From positions 372,001-436,000 of the forward strand of contig JAMZAV010000053.1 in NCBI GenBank assembly GCA_024449915.1: a stretch of 64,000 nucleotides of DNA. Reading direction: 5' to 3'. Below, piece by piece: positions 42,804 through 53,537 of this stretch (within the stretch, counting starts at the first letter, position 1; the number at the start of each line of letters is the position of its first letter). This stretch comes from Sweltsa coloradensis (lineage: Eukaryota; Arthropoda; Insecta; Plecoptera; Chloroperlidae). The notes under the pieces were generated by a model. That model saw nothing but the letters and a program-made list of their open reading frames with translations. It was not told where the DNA came from and searched no databases. The translations under genes were made by a program, and so were the position numbers.

Positions 42804-44600
42804 CCATGTGTATGTTATTTTGTGTGTGTCTTCCTTCGGGTATTTTATTACTACATATTCCGGTACAAAGCTGTTCTATTGAATTGTGCTTGGAGAGACT
42901 GTTGCTCTGGTGGTTAGGCAAGACATTGAACTGATAGTTTTTTATAATATTATATTGTTTAATTTTGATAGATGATAGTTTACATATTTAATATTAAAAT
43001 GATGAAAGGGACATTTGTAGGGGGCAAGGGACAACTTGTAAATTCGCCTATTTGCCCAAGCAAGAACAATAATTAACACTAGTTTTGAATATGGCTGTCG
43101 CGTGCCAATAACCTGCTACTTGCTTTTCAAACTCAACTATGACCAAAAATTGCTATTACGTAACGTGGAAATACACATTTTACAAATTTTTAACAAAATT
43201 ATATTGAGAAAATGCATCTCAAGAAAAATATGATTCAGGCCAATATTAAGTTGTATTGCATTAATAAATTTATACTATATTTTTAATATATCACGAAAAT
43301 TATAATTTATACAGAATGTTTTACTAAATTATCTGATTAGCTCTAATAGTAATTTTGTTAAACATGCTTCTTTGAAGAATTCAGTGTATGGTGTATTCAG
43401 TGTATGGTGTATGTATCAAATTTTATGATAAAACCGTTATTGTAGATGTGTAATAATTCTCAATCAAATACAGTTTGGAGCTATAAGTTTATTTATAAAA
43501 TGTCTTACATTCGTTAGTCTTGTGGACTCGTTACTTTATTGAATTTATGCTTTTAGACATAACCAATAATTAGGAAAATCAAAATATATATTTAAAAAAA
43601 AAATGGAAGCAATGATTCTTTGTGTTTGAAGTTTCAATTCATCAATCTCAATCAATTGAAGCTTATAACAACGAGCAGATTGATTTTACATTATCTGAAA
43701 TAAATGATAATAATTGTAATTGATTGTGTGGGTGATAAATACATCCAAAACCATTATTGTAAATGGTTGTTTCAAGATTAATGTTTATATCTTGACAGTT
43801 TTGTTTTGTATCTAGTTTAGGAAACATCATTAAACGATTAAACGATTATTGAATGGAATAACAACGAGTGAATTTGAGTTTCCCTCTGCCTTAAAATCAA
43901 TGTATAACACATGATTGTATGATATTAAACAAAGTTTGAATGATTTTTTAAACTCAATGCATGGAGATATTTCTTTCGTCATGCGTTTCTTGCTAAGAAA
44001 TGTTTACTGATGAATTAAAAACTTAAAATAAAATGGGAATTACTAGAATAAATATTTTAAAAACTGTCATTAATATTGTCGATAGAAGTTCCTGGTTCAG
44101 ATTAGGCACAAAAAATCTTTTGCGCAATAAATGTTAGATTGTCGTCTAAACTAAGGCTTTTCTAAAATTGTCATAGTTTTCAGAAACGATGTTTGTTTAG
44201 GGGGTAGGCCTACTCAGTAATTAAGGTTTATAGATTTCACACACTTTTGTAGATGAGATATTTGTGGTCTGGTTGTCTTGTTGCAGAGAACAGAATATCT
44301 CATCTGTCACAGTTAAATGATAATCATTTCACGATAATTCGAACACAAATTTTAACCATTAGGGAAAAGATGAGTCGTAGATATTTTTAACCTTGGAACA
44401 CATAAAACCAATCATCAGTGACAGAACTGAAGCGAGCTCACAATGACAAATATATTTTCCTGTAGATCAACGTGTCAGGAACTAAAAAAATGTGTAGATA
44501 TTTATCATTATTAACCATTACTTGTATTATTAATCTTCAATAAATCTGATATCTCTCTGATCAATGTTTAAATACATTTTGGCAGTGTCCATTTTGAATC
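42804..44600. other. 3' flank of the zinc-finger gene; no other gene seen
   Basis: AT-rich with scattered AATAAA-like signals (for example near 43260) but no decisive polyadenylation site. A direct repeat, CAGTGTATGGTGTAT, occurs twice at 43380-43415. No splice-flanked exon was found. Confidence 0.4.
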
Positions 44601-44603
44601 AGG

Positions 44604-44770
44604 GTTGTTACTTAGATTTGGGATAAGCCAATCATCAAGATAACATTGTGTTATCTATTATCTTATCTAGATAACATGATTTCAAAGTATCTATTATCTT
44701 ATCTCAGATAATATTTCTTGTTATCTATTATCTGAATCTTCACATTAGATAACAGATACAAAAAATCAGA
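44604..44770. repeat. TATCT/AGATA repeat, family H
   Basis: Runs of TTATCTATTATCTTATCTAG and GATAAC after an outer CAGGGTTGTTA word. Similar to 17608-17863 and 45720-45893. Confidence 0.5.
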
Positions 44771-44927
44771 ATCAACACGTCGTCTAAAATAGTGTTTGTT
44801 TTTTTATCATGATTTTCAATGGGAAGCTTGGCCAAAACCTAGATCGCAATTCAATCTGTTAGCTTTTTCACATGTGGTTTTTGTAAGCAAAGGATGACCA
44901 TTGTTTTCAATTGGGACTTAATGAATA

Positions 44928-45440
44928 CTAGGCCGCTTCCCGAACGCTTTTTTAGTCTCATTGATAACAATAGAATCAAGAATGCAAAATATCTTGAGGC
45001 CAAAATACTTGCTTCTGTAAGCATTGTAGGTGATTATTGTCAAGTTTCTATAGTTACTTGATTTTTTTGATATTAAATTGTTGATTATACACCTATAAAA
45101 GGCTTTTATTAAAACCTTTATTTATATGAATTTTGGCAAATTTTTCAACTTTTTTTAAAAAGGCAGTAGGCCTACATCACTATAATCTTAATGTTCATGT
45201 AAAATATGATCGCTGTAGCCCCATCCGTCAGAATCGTCCCAAACATCACGAAAATATCGCATTAAAAATCGTGGGAAAAATCGGAAAATACGATTTCTAT
45301 GTGAAATATTTTTTTTAATTTCCCTAAAATCATAATACCGGTATATATGATTGTAAGGGTTTCAAACGTTCGCATAAAGTTTCATCAAGATCGGAGTAGC
45401 CGTTTGCCCGGCCGCGAGCCAAATATCACGAAAATATGTA
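44928..45440 (-). mobile_element. Helitron2/Helentron-like element, copy A5 (5' end missing)
   Basis: Only the 3' terminal half is present (minus-strand end GCGTTCGGGAAGCGGCCTAG). The second module (GATGAAACTTT, GCGAACGTTTGAAA, CCGGCCGCGAGCC-like) is the same one duplicated within A1. The TTGGATGAGC 5' end is not found. Confidence 0.6.
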
Positions 45441-45719
45441 CGTAAGCTTAGTTCGTATTATTTTAGATTAACTTGAACTTTTCAAAATTTAGCCTACACT
45501 ACAAGCTAACAAACATGAACTTTCTGAAAGTTCAATATCCTTAATATTTGAATAGCAAACTTAGCTTTAAAATGGACCATTTAAAAAAATAACATCCCAA
45601 ACATCCCAGTCAAACTATCCTTCCCTGTTCCATATAGGCCTAGGCCTCAAAATAATGCAACTGGTAAAATATTTTTGTTAGCATTGTAATTTCTTATTGT
45701 ATATACCTATGTAGGGTAA

Positions 45720-45893
45720 AACATTCTATATCATATTGTTATGATATTTTGCCAGTATATGTATCTATATCTAGATACAATTCATGTCCATTATCTATTA
45801 TCTGTATCTAGATACTTTTTTAGAAAGAGTATCTTATCTTTATCTAGATAATATTTTTGGTTATCTGGCACAACGTACTGCCTGTAACCCTAG
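45720..45893. repeat. TATCTAGATA repeat, family H
   Basis: Contains TATCTATATCTAGATAC, TATTATCTGTATCTAGATAC and TTATCTTTATCTAGATAA, and ends near TAACCCTAG. Confidence 0.5.
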
Positions 45894-46109
45894 TAGCTAG
45901 TATATATCAATAAATAAGCATAGATTCTGAGCCTCTGGCTGGTTTATCAAATCAAAGCCCGAATTCATGATCTGTACCTAGTCCAGAAATTCCCATTGTT
46001 GCTAGTAAAAATATTTTTATGGAGCAAGTAACATGCATAAAAATAAGTCCCTTGGCAACAATGAGACCTCCTAGCTAAACTATGGGCCTTTGACCTGGTC
46101 GCTCATCTC

Positions 46110-46230
46110 TATGATCTTCCTTGCTTTATCTTCCACTCTCCTTTATTTTCTTTACTCCTCTATTTTTCTCCTTGCTCTGTCTTCATTATCCTGCAATCTG
46201 CATCTACCTTCCTTTCTGCTATAGACCTAC
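46110..46230. repeat. Pyrimidine-rich (CT) low-complexity stretch
   Basis: The plus strand is strongly C/T-biased (CTTCCTTGCTTTATCTTCC, TTTACTCCTCTATTTTTCTC) with no open frame. Confidence 0.6.
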
Positions 46231-46381
46231 GTATTAACTGGTCCCACTCTAGACTTCTAACTACTGTACTGTTACAGGTTAAAAGATAACTTTAGACACG
46301 TTTTGTGCAGCCCAAAGTTCAAGTACTTGCTCTTAGTAAATATGGGCACAGCCTTTGTAAATTGTCATTTGTAATTTGTAA

Positions 46382-46689
46382 AGCATCATTCACAACTAGT
46401 TCTAAGGAGTAAGGCGCCAGGTCTAAGGCGCAATATTTCGTACTGTCGAGTATGTGTTGCAATCAGAACGTTCACAACTCGTCCAAAGTCGCAATGCGTA
46501 AGTCGTAACGAACTGCAAAAAATCCAATTCTTACGACTTGGCCTTACGACTAGCCAATCAGAACAGTGAGCTGTGTGTGTGCGAGTGAGAAAAAAGAGAG
46601 AAGCAAGGCAGTTGTGAACGACTTACAATTCTTATGACTTACACCATGCGACTTAGGCCTTACGCCTTAGAACTATTGTGAATGATGCT
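46382..46689. mobile_element. MITE with ~30-bp inverted repeats and TAA duplication
   Basis: The left end AGCATCATTCACAACTAG and following TTCTAAGGAGTAAGGC are inverted at the right end (CTTACGCCTTAG, CTATTGTGAATGATGCT). TAA flanks both ends (46379-46381 and 46690-46692). A three-base TWA duplication is typical of PIF/Harbinger elements; that assignment is inference. A mutated copy is at 47288-47475. Confidence 0.75.
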
Positions 46690-46692
46690 TAA

Positions 46693-47060
46693 CATCAAGC
46701 ATTGACTAAAGTACAACAAATCTAGGGTTCCATATTTGTTACCGTAAATTCTGAGACGTCCTAGCAACGAAAAATATATTTAAACAAGAAATGGTGATCG
46801 TTATAGGGAACCTAAGTGGGCGTTGTCCGGTTCTCTCCGGTCAGCGGGGTATAGGCGATTAACCCGTGCTAAATGTTTCGCAAGCAATAGCGCGAGAACC
46901 CGACCACGGACCGGAATTATATTCATACTGTAAGAAACTAAATCTTTCCTCTTTGCGGGATATACATAACTCTGCTCTATCACAAATATTAATGACATTG
47001 TTTGAGTGAAGTGAACTCTACATTTACACTGTTGCCAAACCTTCCAAACTGCTCATGAAA
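46693..47060. other. No gene confirmed
   Basis: A GC-richer patch at 46800-46930 has open frames on both strands but no recognisable protein. It may be more of the decayed YWTD gene that follows, but no motif could be read with confidence. Confidence 0.3.
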
Positions 47061-47069
47061 AAGCACGTA

Positions 47070-47715
47070 AAAACATTTGTCCGTGGCATCAACATAACAT
47101 TTGGTATCCGACTTGCTTTGTGGCTACTATGGGTCACTGGGTTGTACTAGATTATACATTACTAATAAAATATCCTTTAATGTGCCAACAAAATCTGTAA
47201 TGCGAAGTACATTTAGCAACCTGGACAGCCCCGTTGGTATTGCTGTAGATGCCACAGCCTGCAAAGTGGTCTGTATCGTAGGGCCTCATCAGAGACTATT
47301 TGGCGTAAGGCGCCAGTCTAGGTCCATATTCGACTCCCAAATAGTTTGCAATCAGAACGGTCCATCGTCCAAAGTCGAATGCCTCATCTCGCTCAAAAAA
47401 TCATTCTTCGATGTTAATGCGTCAGAATTGCTTTGTGTGCGAGTAAAAAAAGAACGGCGTTGAAGATTACATTTTCTTACCATGACTAATTACCTTATGT
47501 GGATGAGACCAGAGAGAAAAACCAATTTTACCTTTCTACGCCTCACAAAACTTTCAGGTTCGCTTATTAACCTTGTTGATGTAGGCCGACGCAGGTTGAT
47601 CGTGATCAACAAGCTGGAACGGTGTTTGATATTAAATCTTGTTAACCTCTGTTTGCGTGTCGATGGACTTCGGCGCCGACAGGCTATGCTCGTTCTGCTT
47701 TTAACATTATAACAG
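47070..47715 (+). pseudogene. LDL-receptor/LRP-type YWTD beta-propeller pseudogene fragment
   Basis: Read with frame changes, the region has the order of a YWTD repeat. A GI-x-L...D-Y..TG..LY stretch lies at about 47103-47150. There the Trp codon expected after LY is a TAG stop. Then come ITNKIS and VMRSTFSNLDSPVGIAVDAT at 47195-47260, the highly characteristic NLxxPxGIAVD signature. A second repeat is at 47575-47690, with a GRRRLIVINKLERC-like stretch and FGADRL. Between the two lies a decayed TAA-type MITE (47288-47475). YWTD propellers form the extracellular ligand-release domain of LDLR/LRP receptors. Stops, frameshifts and the insertion show it is dead. Confidence 0.6.
47288..47475. mobile_element. 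Degraded copy of the 46382-46689 MITE
   Basis: Shares GGCGTAAGGCGCCAG, TTTGCAATCAGAACGGTC, CGTCCAAAGTCG and GTGTGCGAGT with 46382-46689 but lacks clean ends. Confidence 0.5.
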
Positions 47716-47770
47716 TCAGCCACTGAATTCATTTATGTGACCAGAAATGCCCCCACCCCATCTATGCTAA

Positions 47771-48349
47771 CTAGGAAAACGCTTAAGTCGCGCCGCGTTG
47801 ATGGATGAGCTTTTTTGTAAGTTTTTAGTTTGCGTAGGACCACTTTTCTTTTGCAAGTGCTTTTTTAATGCATTGTAGGTGATTGTTGTCAAGTTTCTAT
47901 TGTTACTTGTCAATTGTTATTATAAACCTAAAAAAACTCATATTAAAACCTTTATTCTATGGATTCTGGCTAACTTTTTCAACTTTTTCTTTCAGAAAGC
48001 AATACATCATCATTACCTTAATGCACATGTGAAATATGAACGTTGTAGCCCCACCCGTTTGGTCAGAATCGGCCCAAATGTCACGAAAATATCGCTCAAA
48101 AAATCGGAAAAAAATCGTAAAAGTACGATATTTATGAGAAATATTTCTCCGATTGTACTTAAAAACGTAGCAAGTCTAAGTTCAGAGATTTCGAAAGTCC
48201 CCTCAAATTTTCATCAAGATCGCATATGCCGTTTGCCCAGTAGAGAGCGAACAAACAGACAAAAAACAAAAAACAAACATACAAAAAAACACCCGAGCTA
48301 AATTTTTTGGGGGGTCGGTGAAATTGAAGTCTTCGCTTCGCTCATCCAA
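47771..48349 (-). mobile_element. Helitron2/Helentron-like element, copy A6
   Basis: Complete: 5' TTGGATGAGCGAAGCGAAG and 3' GCTCATCCATCAACGCGGC...CTAG. The 140-codon plus-strand frame inside (47879-48301) is shared DNA that is broken in most sibling copies. Confidence 0.72.
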
Positions 48350-48437
48350 TTAGATCTGCTGGTTTAGTGACTCAGGTAAAGTGGCGAAATGACTTAGAAC
48401 CTAAAGAGTTAATACTATATGACTTTATTGAATAATA

Positions 48438-49206
48438 CTAGGAAGATTCGCAAACGCTTTTTCAGGCGCGTTGTTGGATGAGCGTATTTTTTTTTAAAGA
48501 AAAAGCGTAAAATTGCGATTGTATGAGAAATAATTTTCGATTACGCTCAAATTTCCCACGAATATATAAATTCATAAAATTAATGTTCTGTGAAAAAATC
48601 ATAACAATCGGATAAAGCATGTAGGTGTTATATAAGTCAAAGAAATTTAAAAAATCGGAAAATATCTTAAAATTGCGATTAACATGAGGAATAATTTTTT
48701 GACTGCGGTCAAATTTCACACGAATATATCAATTCATAAAATTAAGGTTTTGTGAAAAAATCATTACAATGGGATAAAGCATGTAGGTGTTATAAGTCGA
48801 AGAAATTTAAAAAAAAAATCGTATAATTGCGACTTTTATGAGAAACAACTTTTCGATTACGCTCAAATTTCACATGAATATTTAAAGAGATAAAAAAAGG
48901 TTCTGGGAAAAAATCATTACAATTGGGTATAGTATGTAGGTATTATAAGTCGAAGAATTTTTTTTTAAATCGAAAAAAATCTTAAAATTGCGATTTTCAT
49001 AAGAAATAATTTTTCGATTGCGCTCAAAAACGTGGCAGTTCAAGTTCAGAGATTTCGAATGCCTCCAGAAAATTTTATCTCAATTGGAGTATCGGTTTAG
49101 CCGGAATCGTGTGGACAAAAAAAGAAGAAGAAAAAAAAAACAATCCGAATTTTTTTCTTCAGTGTAGTAGAATAGAATATTCGCTTTGCTCGCTACGCTC
49201 ATCCAA
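48438..49206 (-). mobile_element. Helitron2/Helentron-like element, copy B2
   Basis: Complete B copy with four tandem ~120-bp internal units (start points near 48497, 48655, 48805 and 48950). Each has AAATTGCGATT...ATGAGAAATAATTTTTCGAT and TGTAGGTGTTATAAGTCGAA. Internal tandem arrays are common in Helentron-derived non-autonomous elements. Confidence 0.72.
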
Positions 49207-49311
49207 CTTATTTAACAATGTGACCAATTTTGCGTTACCGTAAGGAACCTTATTTGATAAATACGTTCACCGTTTGCACTATTTGATTATCAGGATAGTA
49301 TATCATGATAA

Positions 49312-49555
49312 CCGACAGTGTTGGCTCGGGCGCTAAGCGCTCGACTCTGATTCGGGAGGTCCCGGATTCGAATCCCGTCGAGACCGGCAATCCTGACTGA
49401 AGGTTTTTTCCGAGGTTTTCCTCAGTCGTTAAGGCGAATGCAAGGAATTGAGTCCTCTTAAACAGCCCTCGGACATCCCTTCACAATTTCCTATCCGCAC
49501 ATACCTAGTTCACCTGAAGAGGGGCTAATTGCACCCTATAACAGGTTTCCCACGA
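49312..49555 (+). mobile_element. SINE-T copy, well preserved
   Basis: Head GACAGTGTTGGCTCGGGCG, B box GTCCCGGATTCGAATCCCGT, body CCGAGGTTTTCCTCAGTCG and 3' part CACCTGAAGAGGGG. Confidence 0.75.
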
Positions 49556-49609
49556 TAAAAAAAAAAATCTCATGATACCGAGTTATTTTTATTTTTCGTG
49601 TGAAGCCTC

Positions 49610-49848
49610 ATGCCCACTGCCCAGGTTGCAATTCATGCCCCTCTTCAGGTGTCTCACCATATAAGTATATTGCGGATAGGACAATTGTGAAGGGATGTCC
49701 GAGCCGAGAGCCTTGTAAGAGGACTCAATTTCTTGCATTCGTATTAACGACTGAGGAAAACCTCGAAAAAACCTTCAGTCAGGATTGCCCGTGTCGACGG
49801 GATTGAACTCAGACCTTCCGAATCAGAGCCAACACTCTCGGTCATGAT
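49610..49848 (-). mobile_element. SINE-T copy, inverted next to 49312-49555
   Basis: Same body reversed (TTCATGCCCCTCTTCAGGTG, TCCGAGCCGAGAGCC, GACTGAGGAAAACCTCG). It forms a loose inverted pair with the preceding copy across ~55 bp. Confidence 0.7.
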
Positions 49849-49853
49849 TTATA

Positions 49854-50622
49854 CTAGGAAGCTTCGCAAACGCTTTTTCAGGCGCGTAGTTGGATGAGCG
49901 TAATTTTTAAATACGAAAAAAGCGTAAAATTGAGATTTTCATGAGAAATAATTTTTAGATTACGCTCAAAATTCACACGAATATGTGAATTCATAAAATT
50001 AGGGTTCTGTGAAAAAATAATTACAATCGAATAAAGCATGTCGGTGTTATAAGTCGAAGAAATTTTTTAAAAAAATGTAAAATTGCGATTATCATGAGAA
50101 ATAATTTTTTGATTCCGCTCAAATTTCACACGAATATATCAATTCATAAAATTATGGTTTTGTAAAAATATCATTACAGTCGGATAAATCATGTAGGTGT
50201 TATAAGTCGAAGAACTGAAAAAAATCGTAAAACTGTGATTTTCATGAGGAATAATTTTTCGATTACGCTCAAATTTCACACGAATATATAAATTCATAAA
50301 ATAAAGGTTCTGTGAAAAATCATCACAATCGGATAAAACATGTAGTTATAAGTCGAAGAATTTTTTTTAAAATCGAAAAAAATCGTCAAATTGCGATTTT
50401 TTTGAGAAATAATTTTTCGATTGCGCTCAAAAACGGCAGTTCAAGTTCAGAGATTTCGAAGGCCTCCAGAAAATTTCATCGCAATTGGAGTATCGGTTTA
50501 GCCGGATCGTGTTAACAAACAAACACACAAAAATACATAAAAAAAAGGGGGAAAAAAACATTCCGAATTTTTTTCTACAGTGAGTGAAATGGAATCTCCG
50601 CTTCGCTCGCTCGTTCATCCAA
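49854..50622 (-). mobile_element. Helitron2/Helentron-like element, copy B3
   Basis: Complete B copy with four ~115-bp internal units and both terminal signatures (CTAGGAAGCTTCGCAAACGC and CTTCGCTCGCTCGTTCATCC). Confidence 0.72.
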
Positions 50623-50999
50623 TCATATGGTAATTTATATGTAACATTGTACGTTGCCTTACACATTTGTCACAAACACGACACTTCTGGAGCATTCTTC
50701 ATCACACGACACCCAACGCATCTGTGTGTGTTGTCTGTACCTACCAGACGATATCCTTGTAGAATAACTTGTAAAGAGGCTTTCTAAGCGTTCTAGAAAG
50801 CAGAGAAAACAAGAAAAGAACGTACATATTTTGTTGGACGGGGAAAATGTGATGCAGTTGACAACAAATGAGGAAAATAGAATGTAGTTTGAATGGATGC
50901 AATGCGAGTGTCTTTCAAAATCCGCATAGTAATAAATATGACGCCACGGAAAATGATCAGATTTTTTTATTAACTTAAAATGGGTGGGATATACTCAAC

Positions 51000-51114
51000 A
51001 GACAGTGTTGGCTTAAGCGTTAAATGCGCGACTCTGAACCGGTAGGTCCCGGGTTCAAATACCGTTTGTACTGGAAATCTTGACTGAAGGTTTTTTCAAG
51101 TTTTTGCTCAGTCG
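51000..51114 (+). mobile_element. SINE-T 5' part, interrupted by foldback G
   Basis: Head CAGACAGTGTTGGCTTAAGC, B box GTCCCGGGTTCAAATACCGT and the start of the body (GACTGAAGG ... CTCAGTCG) lead into TTAA, where the family G element starts. Confidence 0.65.
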
Positions 51115-51641
51115 TTAAAGGCTATTCAACCACGTTTTTCTATTTTCCAAAATATGCTACCAAGTCACCTGGCTCTTTTAGAAAATCAAAACTATTTTTT
51201 TCAATTTTTTCTGATCAGGCACACGGCTAATATCGCCACTTCAAAATAATTTCAAACTTCAATTCACACAAGCACACCATTCCACGGGTAGGTAGTTGTG
51301 TTTTTGTGACATTAATTTTCAACTGGTTTTCTAGAGACTGACTGAGAGATTTTAAAAAAACAATTGTCTCTTCTGCGAATTTTTTCGTTTGGCGGCACAA
51401 ATCGGTACAAAATACCGCAAATTAATTTCACAAAAACACAACTACCTACGTGGAATGGTGTGCTTGGGCAATTTGAAGTTCGAAATTATTTTGAAGTGGC
51501 GATATTAGCCGTGTGCCCGATCAGAAAAATTTGAAAAATAGTTTCGATTTTCTAAAAGAGACAGGTTTCAGAGCCATTCACTATATTTTGGCTTGGTAGC
51601 ATATTTGGGGAAAATTGAAATACGCGGTCGAATAGCCTTAA
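51115..51641. mobile_element. Foldback element family G, ~260-bp arms, TTAA-flanked
   Basis: TTAAAGGCTATTCAACCACG at the left is inverted as CGCGGTCGAATAGCCTTAA at the right. The arms pair over essentially the whole element (CACACGGCTAATATCGCCAC, CAAGCACACCATTCCACG, TAGGTAGTTGTGTTTTTGTG), with the turn at GGTACAAAATACC. TTAA on both sides suggests a TTAA-targeting transposase. It appears inserted in a SINE-T copy. Confidence 0.75.
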
Positions 51642-51689
51642 TTAATGCAAATAAATAAATAAATTTTAATATGAGAATTTACGGTCTAC

Positions 51690-51780
51690 CACTTAATCAC
51701 ATAACTGATTTTCAGTGTGGGACATTAAACCAAAGCGACCAAGCCAACCCTGTAGGCCCCGACGCAATCGCCGAGATAGC
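51690..51780 (+). repeat. Dispersed repeat family E copy
   Basis: CACATAACTGATTTTCAGTG and CCAAGCCAACCCTGTAGGCC are shared with 3376-3463, 55903-55995 and 57505-57550. Confidence 0.6.
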
Positions 51781-52000
51781 GATAACCGACCAAAGATCGA
51801 TATTTTTAGTTAAAAACATAAACATCTTGTTATGGACAGTGCGAACACTCGCGGATCAACGCCAGAATCAACAAGGCCGATTCAGAACAACTTTGAATTT
51901 ATTAAGTGCCTCGTTGCTAGGACGGTTCCAAAGTCACCGTTTACAAACTCCTATCCCAAGAACTGATAGACTAGTGCAAATAAGAAGTTAAAAAACTTCT

Positions 52001-52076
52001 ACCTATTGCGGGAATCGAACCCTAAACCTTCCGCATTGGAAGCCGAGATGCTAATTACAAGACCGACGAGCCACAT
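52001..52076 (-). repeat. tRNA-derived remnant (Gly-TCC-like anticodon loop)
   Basis: On the minus strand TGGCTCGTCGGTCTTGTAAT, CTTCCAA and GGGTTCGATTCCCG occur in tRNA order. The acceptor and anticodon stems cannot be paired, so it is scored as a fossil or SINE head, not a tRNA gene. Confidence 0.4.
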
Positions 52077-52190
52077 TGAGTCCTTTTAAACAGCCCTCGG
52101 ACATCTTCACAATTATCCAATGTTTAAAATACCTATAGTTAAACACCTGAGAGGGGCATTAATTGCACCATAAGCAGACTACCCACGAAA
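52077..52190 (+). mobile_element. SINE-T 3' part
   Basis: Begins TTGAGTCCTTTTAAACAGCC and ends CACCATAAGCAGACTACCCA. The head is absent. Confidence 0.6.
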
Positions 52191-52455
52191 AATTATTGTG
52201 ATTATAGAGTAAAAAGTAAGTCTAACATCAGCATTTGGTAAAATTATTGAAAAAGTTGTGGATGATTATATTTGTGGCCAAGTAGATAACCTGGTAATGC
52301 AAAACGTGGATTTAGAAAAGGATATTCCTGTGAACACATCGAACAGAACATGCGAATTATATTGGGAGTGAATGAACTATCATTGAATGTGGGGAGGTAC
52401 ATGGACATGCCATCTTTATCAACTTTGAGAAAGATTTGGATAAGGTTGCATATTA

Positions 52456-53207
52456 CTAGGAAACCGCTCAAGTCCCGCCGCGTTGATGGATGAGCTTTTG
52501 AAAGTTTTTAGTTTGCGTGGGATATCTTTACTTTTGCAAGTGCTTTGTTTTGCTGCCTACGCATTGTAGGTGATTGTTGTCAAGTTTCTATTGTTTCTTG
52601 TTAATTGGTATTATTTACCGTAAAAAACTTATATTAAAAGATTTATTTCTATGAATTCTGGCTAGCTTTTTCAACTCTTTCTTTCAAAAGGTACTACGTC
52701 ACCATAACCTTAATGTCCATGTATAATATGAACTTTGTAGCCCCACCCGTTTGGTCAGAATTGGCCCAAATGGCACGAAAATATCGTACAAAAAATCAAA
52801 AAACTTATATGAAAAGCTTCATTTCTATATATTCTGGCTAACTTTTTCAACTTTTTCTTTCAAAAGCAATACATCACCGTTACCCTTAATGTCCATGTGA
52901 AATATGAACGTTGTCGCCCCACTCGTTTGGTCAGAATCGGCCCAAATATCACGAAACTATCGCATTAAAAATCGAAAAAAATCGTAAAAGTACGATATTC
53001 ATGAGAAATATTTCTTCGATTGTACCCAAAAACGTAGCAAGTCTAAGTTCAGAGATTTCGAAGGTCCCCTCAAATTTTCATCAAGATCGGATATGCCGTT
53101 TGCCCGGTAGAGAGCGAACAAACAGACAGAAAAACAAACAAAAAAACACCCGAGCTAAATTTTTTGGGGGGTCGGTGAAATTGAAGTCTTCGCTTCGCTC
53201 ATCCAAA
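52456..53207 (-). mobile_element. Helitron2/Helentron-like element, copy A7
   Basis: Complete copy with the same internal module duplication as A4 (two CCCGTTTGGTCAGAAT modules). The 123-codon frame 52911-53282 runs out of the element into flank and is not a gene. Confidence 0.72.
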
Positions 53208-53537
53208 AACCAGCTGGCGGAGAAATTGGCTAACCATCATACCAACTTACTTACTAACCGACTCATTAAAATAACTACGTAACTATATAACTAGCTAACC
53301 AACTCACCAACTACTAAACAGACCAACTGACCAACTTACGAACTAACTAACTTAAAAACTAACTGACTGACTGACTCATTAACTCACTTTCTAACTCAAT
53401 TTCTTACTTACCAACTAAATAATATAGCAACTAATTAAAAAACAAAATATATCCAAGTTACTTACCAAATCAACTAACTAAGTAACTGACTTACCAATAA
53501 ACTTGATAATTAACTAAACAAAATTAATAAATAATTA
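53208..53537. repeat. CTAA/ACTAACT-rich degenerate simple repeat
   Basis: Long stretch of imperfect AACTAACT, CCAACTTAC and ACTGACTGACTGACTC units. It continues after copy B4 at 54669-54765, so B4 inserted into it. Confidence 0.8.

Noticed and set aside
47879..48301. 140-codon ORF
   Set aside because: Lies entirely within Helitron-like copy A6; sibling copies have stops or shifts, so it is shared DNA rather than a gene.
48497..49020. CRISPR-like array of ~120-bp units
   Set aside because: Units are long, imperfect, lack spacer structure and belong to Helitron-like copy B2 in a eukaryotic genome.
52001..52076. Possible tRNA-Gly gene
   Set aside because: The anticodon and T loops look right, but acceptor and anticodon stems cannot pair.
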